Program-made: the position numbers and the translations under genes
Shown: in pieces, positions 1 through 9,080 of the stretch
Layout of the letters: every line of letters begins with the position of its first letter
How positions within the stretch are numbered: position 1 is the first letter of the stretch
DNA from: Prostheceraeus crozeri
Lineage: Eukaryota; Platyhelminthes; Polycladida; Euryleptidae
Length of the DNA stretch: 64,000 nucleotides
NCBI GenBank assembly: GCA_907163375.1
Contig: CAJQUW010006119.1
Span: 67,001-131,000 of the forward strand
Direction: 5' to 3'
Notes under the pieces: model-generated
Told to the model about the DNA's origin: nothing
The model's input: only the letters and a program-made list of their open reading frames with translations
Databases searched by the model: none

Positions 1-141
1 TAATTGAATATTCTCTATCATTGGTTTACTTATGTAATACTTTTTTTTGTTAATCGTAATAGTTTTAGGGGTATTTTTGTCAACAATGTTGCGTAATTTT
101 AATTCAACAGTTTTATTATTATTACTTTTCGCTTGCGACAT
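1..141 (-). CDS. Unrecognised protein, N-terminal part, runs off the left edge
   Basis: A reading frame opens with ATG at 141-139 on the minus strand and stays open for 47 codons to the window edge. The visible peptide is polar and basic (starts MSQAKSNNNK) and is rich in Lys, Asn and Ile, matching the AT-rich surroundings. I do not recognise the family. It lies in the same orientation as the gene tail at 461-660, with AT-rich tandem repeats between them, so both may belong to one element or gene cluster that continues to the left. The frame is short, so a chance ORF is possible. Confidence 0.35.
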   Translation of the reverse strand, partial: MSQAKSNNNKTVELKLRNIVDKNTPKTITINKKKYYISKPMIENIQL

Positions 142-159
142 TTTTAATAAAAAAATTTT

Positions 160-395
160 AAGTTATCAAAAATTTTAATCTAAGAATTTTTTGAATCTAT
201 TCTAGTTATGAAAAGATTTTAAGTTAGGAAAAATTTTAATCTATTCCAGTTATAAAAAAATTTTAAGTTAGGAAAAATTTTAATCTATTCTAGTTATCAA
301 AAATTTTAATCTATTCTAGTTATGAATAAATTTTAAATTAGGAATTTTAAATCTATTCTAGTTATGAAAAATTTTTAAGTTGCGAAAAATTTTAA
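160..395. repeat. AT-rich short tandem repeat
   Basis: About five imperfect copies of a unit built from TTTTAATCTATTCTAGTTAT followed by an A-rich and TTTTAAGTTA segment, roughly 40 to 45 bp apart. The copies differ by small indels. The array separates two minus-strand coding pieces and may be intergenic or 5' flanking sequence of the left-hand gene. Confidence 0.75.
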
Positions 396-460
396 TTAAC
401 CAATCGGACTAAAGGTCCTAAGGTTACTAACCGATCCTAACCATCTTTCCATTAAGAATT

Positions 461-662
461 TCAATAGAATATTTTACATCTTCTAGCAATAAACCATAAG
501 CCATCAATGAATGTGGAATCTTTTTTTTCAATATTAATTGTAACATCACAACCAGTCTTGATAATATCTTCAGATTGTGCACTTAAATCGAAACAGAAAA
601 CAGGATATAAATGTCTCCAATCTCCAGGAGTTAATTGTGGTTCAGGGAAGGGAAGTGGTTCA
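461..662 (-). CDS. C-terminal fragment of an unrecognised gene (tail of the chimeric frame)
   Basis: The last ~65 codons of the LINE-containing frame do not look like reverse transcriptase. The peptide contains TPGDWRHLYPVFCFDLSAQ and then an acidic-to-basic run. A one-base shift near the end would extend an alternative reading to about 450, so the tail itself seems slightly decayed. It shares strand with the frame at 1-141. I infer it is the end of a resident gene or element that existed before the LINE sequence joined it. I know of no firm family assignment. Confidence 0.4.
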
Positions 663-2620
663 CTGGGAAGAGACATCCAGTTAGAGCATTCGCCATTAAT
701 GGAAATACGTTGACGGCGTTCTTTCAAAAAATCAACAATCCAATTTACAACAAACGATGGGACGGGAAAAGTTTTACATGCAGGAATGATGACATCATGG
801 TTAAGTCTATCAAATGCCTTGGACATGTCCACTGATAATAGCCTCGCTGCGCCTGATGAGGGATCAAGATGTCTCAAAATTTCATGCTGGACTGAGACTA
901 GAGCACAAGACGTACCCGAGCCCGAGCGAGGAATGAAGGCGAATTGAGACTTACTGACCGAGTCCCTGATGAAGGGGATAATCAAGTTCTTGGATACCAG
1001 ACGCTCAAACACTTTCGACATCGTAGACAGAATGGATATTGGACGAAAGTCAGCAAGTGAATTGGGCTTGTTGCACTTTGGAACGGGATAAACGTTTGCT
1101 TCTTTGAATGCAATTGGAATCACTCCAATTTGGAGAGACCAGTTGAAAATCATTGTAATAACCGGAGCTAGAAATGCTGAAAAGTCTCGGAAGATCCAAG
1201 ATGGAATACCATCAGGACCGCAGGAGCACTTTGAGATTCGAGCTAATTCCGCTTCGACTTCCGAACAGGTGAACAAGATAGGATCACAAACACTCGAATC
1301 AGCAACGTAGTCAAACGATGAGGATGCGTCGTAGGTTGAGGAGAAGTACGAGCAGAATTCATCAACAGAGAACATATCGGAATTGGCATGCTTGGTGAAG
1401 CGAGATACGGTTTTCACTGAGCTCCAGAGTCTTCTCATATTACCAGACTCGACTGCTTCACTCAAGTATGACTCTCGTAGAAATTTGCTGTGAGTGGAAA
1501 CTTCATCCTTTAAGCGATAGTATTTTTCCCACTGGCGCTTGTGAAAAGCGCGATCACGATCATCTATAAGACGCTTCAACGAAGGCTTGCACCATACAGG
1601 ATCACTTGAACGAATCCTTATCGTTTTCTCTGGGAAGCAATAATCAAACAGCTGAAACAGAGACTTATGGAGCAAGTTTGTCGCATCATTAATTGTGGGG
1701 CACGATGCAACAAGGGCTAGCCAATTAGTTGAAGTCAGATACGTGGCAAACAAAGCAAAGTTGGCCTTTGTATATTTGCGAATTTTCTTCTTAGTGACTG
1801 TAGAAGGGACATGAGTTGACGAAAACCACTTAACCACGTTGTGATCAGAGCTACCCAACGGAGGTAGACATAAGGCAGCTTGATTTTCACTAAAGTTCAC
1901 AAACAGCTGGTCCAGAGTATGATTGCCTCTAGTTGGGAAGGTTACGATTGGAGTCAGAGAAATCAAATCACTTATCAAATCATAATGTCCTCTCAAGTCG
2001 TTAAAATCGCCCGTACCTACCATGCGAATGTCTTCACCGTAGGTAACATGAAAATGATCAGCGATTTCAGTAAGGGAAGTAATCGCTTCTTGGTGGGCTG
2101 AGGCATTATTCCAATAAGGATGATAGATGCAAATCAATGAAAGATTCATTTCTTTGATATATAGGCACAATAATTCAGTAGCTGAATTGGTGGGTGTTAT
2201 AATGGAATGAATGTCCAGGACTGTAACCGAGTAGCTTGAACGAATGTACGATGCTACTCCACCACCTACACCATTAGGACGATCACAGCGAAAGAGATTA
2301 TAGTTGCATAGGGAGACGGAATTATCAGGGATCGCATCATTGAACCAAGATTCAGTTATTACACAAGCGTCTGGTAGATGCTGATCAACCATCACAGTGA
2401 AGTCTTCAAATTTTTTGAACAGAGACCGGGAATTCATCACCAGCAAATTGGGTTGACGATTTAAACGATGAGGGGATCGCTTGACAATCGGACGACATTT
2501 CAGAAGGAAACGATGATCGGATACTCTTCCAAAAACACGGGAATTCCGCCCCTCGGCATGGAAAATCCCGTCACCATGGTGATGACGCCGATGAGTGATA
2601 CGAACTGGGATTTGCTGCAC
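461..2620 (-). pseudogene. LINE endonuclease/reverse transcriptase fused in frame to a foreign C-terminal tail
   Basis: A 719-codon open frame. The first ~75 codons are unrecognised. Then comes an APE-type endonuclease (GDFND at the metal-binding step, SSDHNVV near its end), a connector, and the front half of a reverse transcriptase: FRPISILSTMSKVFERL, then QFAF, then SVDMSKAFDRLNHD (first catalytic Asp), then the FLKERRQR region. The sequence leaves the LINE family at about 663, just before the motif with the YADD box, and continues in frame into ~65 codons of unrelated protein beginning near LTPGDWRHLYPVF. The family is jockey/CR1-like by motif spacing; exact clade not settled. LINE copies are usually cut at the 5' side, so a missing 3' half is odd and points to recombination or deletion. 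It cannot encode an active RT. Confidence 0.85.
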
Positions 2621-2654
2621 ATCATCGATGGTCGCCGACGGGAGATTACCACAG

Positions 2655-2772
2655 ATCTAATAATAAGAGTAGATGACGAAGTCACTGCATCTTTGCGTGT
2701 CGGACGGTGAAGCGGGAAAATGTTTATTTACATTTGCGAGCGCTCCGATCTAAAGGCAGAAAGCAAATGATT
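2655..2772. repeat. Left inverted arm around the THAP/P-type element
   Basis: Reading inwards, this arm runs from CCACAGATCTAATAATAAGA through GTAGATGACGA and a GTTTA block to GCTCCGA and TAAAGGCA. The reverse complement of 4427-4519 shows the same order of blocks with small gaps. The arms bracket the THAP/P-type pseudogene. The outer edge is only ~35 bp from the LINE start codon, so the arm could instead be LINE 5' sequence present twice. Confidence 0.65.
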
Positions 2773-2908
2773 CTGTAGTTGATGATGTAAAGTGTTGCAC
2801 AGACCCACAAAGGAATCTGTGCGGAAAGAGAAACAAAATGAAGCATGTAGATTTCATATATAACGCCCACATCGGTCAGTTGGCATCAGATTTTACATTC
2901 CTTTAAAC

Positions 2909-3976
2909 ATGGTAACGTCTTGTTGTGTGCCTCACTGTACTAATCGTTCTTCGAAGATTTCCAGTATCTCTTTTCATCAGTTTCCTTTATCAAACAAAGC
3001 ATTATCACAGAAATGGTTAAATAACATCAAAAGAAAAAATTTTAATCCGTCCAGTTCATCATTTGTTTGCGCTGCTCATTTCACAGAACAAGACTTTAAA
3101 AGTGATCTTACATATACGAAAAAGAAAGGCTGTATCACGCCAGTTGCTCGACGAATTCGCGTGCTTAAACGTGATGCTGTTCTCACGATATTCGAAGGGT
3201 ACCCAGACTATCGCATTTTAATGAATAATTTTATAAAAGCATCCTCCAATACTAACGTTGTAGAATGCGGAACCTTTACTGACATTGAGCTTGATTTCCG
3301 CTTTAATAAGCGTTTTGATCTTCATAAATGTAATGATTCTGTACAAACACCATCCGAATTGTGGAATCAGGATCGTGAAAATCTATATTCGTCTTGGATA
3401 TATTCCATTAAATTCAATTCTGACTGGCGTTGGAATGTTCTATATTACATCGCAGGATACATAGTTCGGAAACTGAAAGATAAAATTGATTGTACCATCT
3501 GCATTGATGCTCTGTTTGACAACATCTCTAGCGAATAGCGATTCAATTGCCGGGAATTTAGATGTAAATTTTGCTCAATTTCTCGCTGTGAAACAGAGAG
3601 GTGGTTTGTTGACACCAAGTTATGGGGTATTTCTGTTGTTTGCGTTGCAGAAGCTATTTTCCGATCAATATTTCCAGGTGTGACTGATGTCTCACTCTTG
3701 CCTACGGAAAAACATATTGACATTAAAATTGAATATCTTGTGCTACAAAAGGTTGATAGGATCACAATTTTCCCCGATATCAGTGGACATATATTTGACA
3801 ATGACCTTGGAAGTGAATCTGATCACATTATCAAGTTGATCCGTATGATTTGCAGTTCTTACGTGAAAATTCGACTACTCAGGTACGGTAAGCTGTATTT
3901 TGAGAGAAACATTTTTTGTTCTTCAACACAATCTAGGCAGCAAGCGACAAAAGCAGTTCTGTTTAGAGGAAAGTAA
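2909..3976 (+). pseudogene. THAP/P-element-type transposase, internally deleted and decayed
   Basis: Starts with a THAP zinc finger: CCVPHC near residue 5, a conserved HQFP segment, CAAHF around residue 54, and an AVLTIF sequence matching the AVPTIF signature that ends THAP domains. At about residue 170 the frame jumps to the C-terminal region of P-element/THAP9 transposases: YIAGYIVRKL followed by CTICIDAL. After a stop at 3536-3538 the homology continues in other frames (RGGLLTPS near 3600, then ISGHIF and ICSSYVKIRLLRYGKLY to ~3975). The whole central catalytic region is missing, so this is an internal-deletion derivative with further frameshifts. Most likely non-autonomous; a domesticated THAP repressor is conceivable but the breaks argue against it. 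Confidence 0.8.
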
Positions 3977-4426
3977 ATATTCTTCTCCTGATTTGCAGTC
4001 GTTTTTACTTGCATGTGATGTGACCATGTATTTTTTATATAGTCCTAACATTATTAAATAGCGGCTTCACGTACAAAAATGACATGTTTAAAAATGAACC
4101 ATCACACTGATTTTTGCGTAATTTTTGAAAAATAACTCCTCTTTATTAAATTGTGTTTTAATTGGGACTTGCTGATATCGATAAATTTTTGCCTCATCTT
4201 CTTGATAAAACTGAAATGTTTGCGCACATTCTTATTTTCATGCCATGTTTTAGATCATTCATTAAAATATCACAGTGCACACATTCGCAATATATACCGG
4301 TATACATGTATATACATCACTAATCATTTGTCAAAGGTCGACGGAGAACTTTGAAATGAATTCCTCTCTGTCAGTGTAATCAATCCTTTGTCTCTTCCTA
4401 TCGCCAAAGCGTTGACGGCGCTGTTT

Positions 4427-4519
4427 GTTGCCTTTACTTCGGAGCAGTGCGATAACGTAAACATGCTTCACGCCTTCGCGTTGCCTCGTCATCTACTCCT
4501 ATTAGTAGATCTGTGGAGA
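4427..4519. repeat. Right inverted arm around the THAP/P-type element
   Basis: Inverted partner of 2655-2772 with the shared blocks GTAGATGACGA, GCTCCGA and CCACAGATCT. Together they would define a ~1.87-kb element (2655-4519) of a size typical for an internally deleted DNA transposon. No clear target-site duplication was found outside the arms. Confidence 0.65.
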
Positions 4520-5000
4520 TTACATGGAGTTCGGCACGGAGGGAAATCCTGTCTTGTGGGAGAATGACATGACGTCACAACCTTGGTCACAGGCACTGGC
4601 AGATGCTTAGGTATGAGGCGCCCAGCTGGTCGATGGATAGCAGGCGAGAGCTGCACATGGCAATAGGGAACATCATTGGGAAAATGCTGAAGAGAACGTT
4701 GAGAGTCGCGCAGCGGGACAGAGTAGCACAAAGGTTGGCGAGAGCGAGAAGGCGTGGCCTTGGGGAGAAGGCGGAGGAACCACAGCCGTCTTTTGATAAA
4801 GCAGGGGAGATGAGAGGCGCGCAGACGAAGCTGTAGTAATTGAGTGCGAGAATACGCGATGCGAGGGGAACACATGTGCGCAGTTGTTAAGGTGATGATG
4901 TGATCATAGACCACAGGAGTATACGACGGGATCTAGTATAAGCAGTCCCGAAATAAAGCTATTGACTAATGGACCATGAACATGCAAAGTAAACGATGAG
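4520..5000. other. GC-richer segment, no recognised gene
   Basis: Markedly richer in G and C than its neighbours. There are moderately long open frames on both strands (4603-4836 plus, basic; 4489-4914 minus, Arg/Pro-rich), but overlapping frames on both strands are expected in such composition and neither matches a family I know. It lies just downstream of the minus-strand R2/NeSL-like LINE, so part may be its 3' region. Confidence 0.4.
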
Positions 5001-5008
5001 AAGATGTA

Positions 5009-6537
5009 TCAGTCGTGTATAGGGAAGCAAAATACAGTAGCTGCAGAGCGCATAGTGCGAGACGGCTGCAGAGACGACCACCTCGCCCCAGCGCTAGGGG
5101 AATTATTAGGTAGAGTGGATGCCAAGAAATTTTCTATCCTCTTTCTTCTCAGTAATGGAATCCAAGAAGATAGACATGGAATTCCAATACCTCCTGATGC
5201 AATTGATGCATGAAATACTGCTATAGAGGAATCTTTCGGTAGCCGCATCCACGCACGAATTGAGGATCGAATCATGCGGTCCAAATATCGCAGGGTGTTC
5301 TTAGTGACCAGTCCAACAATCAGTTGATGCAAATACTTCGGCATAAGATAAGTTTTAAGAATTTCAATTCTCTGGTATGGCTTAAGAGGAGCCGATGAAA
5401 GTTCTCGAAGAGCAGAGGAAAATTTAGCCCTGAAAGGAAATCCTGCTATGCCACGGTGGCTGAATTCGATACCAAGATAAGAGAATTTGGTCATCAGGTC
5501 CAAGAGAACGAATAGGAACACCATCATGAGTGCAAAAGTCAGTAGAGCTCACTACACAACTTTTGATCGGAGCGTTCGAGCGAAGATGTAAACAGAATGA
5601 TTTCTTCACATTTAAAGATAAACCAACCTTTGAGATACCTTCAGCTAGGCCATCAAGTTTTCTTTGCAACATCTCAGGGGAGTCAGCAAAAAGTAGCAAG
5701 TCATCTGCATAAGCTAAGGACGAAACAAAGGAGGACAGGAAGGATACACCAATAGATGGTATTGCGAACTTCATAACCATCAAGAAAATCAAAGGTGACA
5801 GCGGATCACCTTGACGAACACCACGTTTTGGATTGATGCTCGAACCACAGACTGAAACACAACAAGAACTATAGAGCCATTTGAGGTATCTAAGCATTGG
5901 TGGAGGGAGACCGTGTGAAAGAGCCGAATTTAATATGGATTGGACAGAAACACAATCGAATGCCTTTGATAGATCTAGACATGCTAAAGACAGAGATTTA
6001 CCTTTTGTTTGAGAGTGACGAAGAATAGCATGTAATAAAGATACCGCTTCCATAACACCATCTCTCCTCTGGAAGGCAAACTGAAATTCTGGCAGCTTTA
6101 TTGAAGAAAGTAAGCGTCGAGCAATAACTTTATGAAAAGCTCTCATAAACTCAAGAGGATACACAAATTGAACGGAAATCAGATGGACTTGTTGGAGTCT
6201 CGCATTTCGGAACAAAAGAAATCCGACTAGAAGTAAGATTTGATGGTAGAGATTCAAACAGCAGCAAAAGATTAAAAATAGCTTCACAAATAGTGGGATG
6301 GAGTTGAAGAAAAAACTTCGGACAAACTTTATCAGGACCAACAGCAGTTCCAGATAAAGATAACAGGAAAGATTTGATTTCAGAATAGGAAATAGGCGAC
6401 CAGATCTCCCAAAAAATGTTTTCAGGAGGATCCATGGAAATGTTTGCAGAAGTACCTTTACAGAAAAACAATGTGAGCACAATAATTGCAACTGCAGAGT
6501 AAAAAAGGACTGTCCGCTTAATGGCCAATGTCTTCAA
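5009..6537 (-). pseudogene. R2/NeSL-like LINE reverse transcriptase, fragment
   Basis: Order on the minus strand: an N-terminal RT lead-in (WSPISYSEIKSFLLSL, then GTAVGPDK, then RISFVPKCETPTSPSDFR), the palm with ACLDLSKAFDCV (catalytic Asp), GVRQGDPLSPLIFLMV, the catalytic AYADDLLLFAD box, GLSLNVKKS, and a thumb region with KPYQRIEILKTYLMPKYLHQ. It ends with FHASIASGGIGIP, which is typical of R2/NeSL-group elements. At least two frameshifts are needed to follow it (near 6150-6200 and near 5490). The restriction-like endonuclease expected after the thumb was not recognised. It is a dead fragment truncated at both ends, lying head to tail against the Penelope-like piece. Confidence 0.85.
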
Positions 6538-6543
6538 AAGTGT

Positions 6544-6921
6544 GTTGCTTACAGGGCTACAGTCAAGTCCTCAAACACAAATGAAAATGCAAAAATCTAC
6601 ATCGGAATGTGTGAAGGAGATTTTAAGACCAGGTATCGTAACCACAAGAAATCTTTTACGAACCTCAGATATAAGAATGAAACATCCCTATCCAAGCACA
6701 TCTGGAAATTACATGACGCAGAAATAAATTATAACATCCACTGGGATGTCATTGCAAGCCCATCTCCTTATTCATGTGGGAAACGCTATTGTGATCTATG
6801 TCTGACTGAGAAGTATTACATAGCTACAGCTCAAGATAACATATTGATAAACAAAAAAAGTGAAACCGTATCACCGTGCAGACATAAGAAGAAGAAATAT
6901 CTTTTATCATCCATCAAATAG
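6544..6921 (+). pseudogene. Penelope-like element, GIY-YIG endonuclease end
   Basis: In the frame ending at 6921 the peptide reads KIYIGMCEGDFKTRYRNHKK, then SLSKHIWKLHD, CDLCLTEKYYI, and ends with a CRHKKK-type tail. This is the order of the C-terminal GIY-YIG endonuclease of Penelope-like retroelements: YIG, Arg/Tyr helix, Lys-Trp, CxxCLxEK and the final CRHK stretch. The reverse transcriptase that should precede it is absent. The element is a 5'-truncated 3' end, as is usual for these retroelements. The upstream limit near 6525-6544 abuts the R2/NeSL-like fragment. Confidence 0.8.
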
Positions 6922-6992
6922 CATTTTCTATATCTTCGAATTTGAATTTTGTAGCTCATATCTTTGACTAAGTCCTTCTCATTTACTTGTGT

Positions 6993-7025
6993 CTGAAGAT
7001 CGGTTGTTTTTGCAATCCGTGAAAC
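6993..7025 (+). ncRNA. Decayed hammerhead-like motif in the Penelope-like 3' region
   Basis: CTGAAGA (one base off the CTGATGA core) is followed by a hairpin CGGTTG-TTTTTG-CAATCCG and then GAAAC at 7021-7025. Penelope-like elements are known to carry hammerhead ribozymes near their ends. I could not see a convincing stem I or cleavage site, so the RNA is probably inactive. Confidence 0.35.
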
Positions 7026-7065
7026 TTAAAGTTAAATAAATGTTGATCCAATAATATTATATTTT

Positions 7066-7086
7066 ATTTTATATATATATATATAT
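7066..7086. repeat. AT microsatellite
   Basis: A run of alternating A and T marks the end of the Penelope-like insertion. Similar runs occur at 8886-8902, 9081-9097 and 9205-9222. Confidence 0.8.
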
Positions 7087-8935
7087 TCTGGAAATTGCAC
7101 TGGTGATTTCATATTGTCTGGTATAAAGGTTTCTACAGGAGGACCCATGTGTCAAGTTACCCCAGTCTTCCCTAGAAGCATTGATTTTCTCTTTACTCGT
7201 GTTTGACGCTGATGATGGAATAAGTGTACCGGTACTGTTTTTCATTCTCAGAAATATGAAGTTGTGTCAATTATGCTTAAGATATGCGATGTATATGTTC
7301 AACTCCCTTTCACCCGTCAACCGATGAGTTTAAGTTTCGTAACACCTTCAGCACTTTTCTCTCAGTGATGCTGAAGACTGGCATCTGAGCATCATCAGCA
7401 ACAGGTTGTGGAGGAGCCTGCTTGGACGTATCAATAGTCGAATTAGCAACGAATGAACTGGCAAATAAGTTGAACTTGTCAGTCGTTGATATAACGGATA
7501 ATCCTGAAGGCAGGCGGAAAGTAGGAAAACTGGAACCATGGAAGTTCGAACAAAGTTTCTCAAAGTTCAGAGCGGGCGACTACCAGTTGGACACGCTAGT
7601 ACGAGTAACTTTGACAAGTCATTTTGCTCTCAATCGCTGTTTTACAAAAATTACGAGCGGAACCATGGGCAATTTGGTTTTCAACACTTGGAGAACGCTT
7701 GAAGAATTGAAGCTCATTATCCTCAACTATTGCTTTTGTACACCCCTGGCTGTGCGATTTTGGAGATGCTGCTGTTTTGAGAAAGAAAGTAACTGTGTAA
7801 GTATTCTGTAACAGTTGAGGAGGATCCATGGCTTAAATGGTATGTTGATTTGAATAATGATATTTGGCAAGATTATCTAATAATGGTTGCCGAATGGTAA
7901 CCGAAATTAATTATATCATTAATTGAATCATTATGCTATTAAAACCTCTGCACTTCATCAAGTTATTGAAAATAAACGACTGGTCAAGACATCTTCAATC
8001 GATTGTGTAACCCGTCATGCGTGCAAGATTGCGTAAGAAGCAGAATAACACATGCCAACCACATCACAGATGTTGAACGAATTGAACACATTTTCCCAAG
8101 GAAAGTGATCAAAGAATCTCTAACATTATCCCAGAATGCTTTGGGAGATATTGGGAGATCCCAGATGCGCCTGGGAGACAGCTTCAAAGGTCGTGAACAT
8201 GACGGTAGCGCTGTGACTTTGTGGTTAGAAAAACGCCAGGTGTGCTGGCCAAGACGATCAGGAACTCGTTTTGAAGCGAATTAATTGATCCATGTTGTAC
8301 AATATGTAAAAGGCGTCAAGCTCAACATCAGCAGAATCTCAGTGATTAGAAGTCAACCTCGGACGTTGTAATCACTGAGTAAAACTGTATCTGCAGAAAA
8401 CTAACTGGTGATCATGCTTTCAACAGAAGAATTAAGTTGAGCAAAGAAGCCGTCATCACTGCAGTTTAGGGTTGCTAACTGGTCACTATTGCTCACTATT
8501 TGGTCACTGTCTTACTCAGATCACTGCACAATATTTACCGGTGTTATTTATATTAAACCATTTTACACCTGACAGGTTTATGGTCGTCCCAAAAATCAGA
8601 AAAACTCAAGGCAACTGTATGGAAATCAAATGTTGATCTATTCATCAATTTGTATACCATGTTCGTAGAACCAGTTTACCTTCTAAATTTCTGATGGGAG
8701 CATAAAACTTTCCTTTAATAGTGTTTTTAGAAACCTTTCAGATCATGGGATTACCATTTTTCTTCCCCCGAGCATTTGCTGAAAAAGTAGCAAGCGATTT
8801 CACAGCACCTCCAGTTGCCATAGTTGTCCGTTTCAGTACATGTGTAAAAAATACTCCGGATCTACATATTGACTTCGTGTGATTTATATATACGTATATA
8901 TATAATCAAATGATAAAGCCCAAATGGGAAATAAT
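7087..8935. other. No recognised gene
   Basis: Unique-looking sequence. Two open frames on the plus strand (7422-7811, 129 codons; 8003-8284, 93 codons) match no family I know and show no splice-site framing. The first overlaps open frames on the other strand (7348-7563 and 7596-7829), which argues for chance. Confidence 0.5.
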
Positions 8936-9080
8936 AAAACGAAATTATTCAAGGCTTAATTAAGGAAATTATTCAACGAATTTTTCAAGGCTTTCCTTGA
9001 AAAGCCGCCATAGCGGCCGAAATCGATTGGCAATAGCAAACTTTTGCTTTTGATTTTCTTGTGGGATATAATTTCGTTTT
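8936..9080. repeat. Inverted-repeat unit with two internal hairpins (MITE-like)
   Basis: Perfect 13-bp inverted ends AAAACGAAATTAT (8936-8948) and ATAATTTCGTTTT (9068-9080) enclose two back-to-back perfect hairpins: TTTTCAAGG-CTTT-CCTTGAAAA (8982-9003) and GCCGC-CATA-GCGGC (9004-9017). The second hairpin is followed by CGAAA. The unit sits between AT microsatellites. It may be a small mobile element or the folded end of a Penelope-like or SINE-like element. Confidence 0.55.

Noticed and set aside
7207-7225. CTGATGA-like core near a possible hammerhead
   Set aside because: No GAAA box or pairing stems follow; the match is to a 7-base word only.
8003-8284. 93-codon frame as a gene
   Set aside because: No family match, and a competing frame on the other strand (7984-8187).
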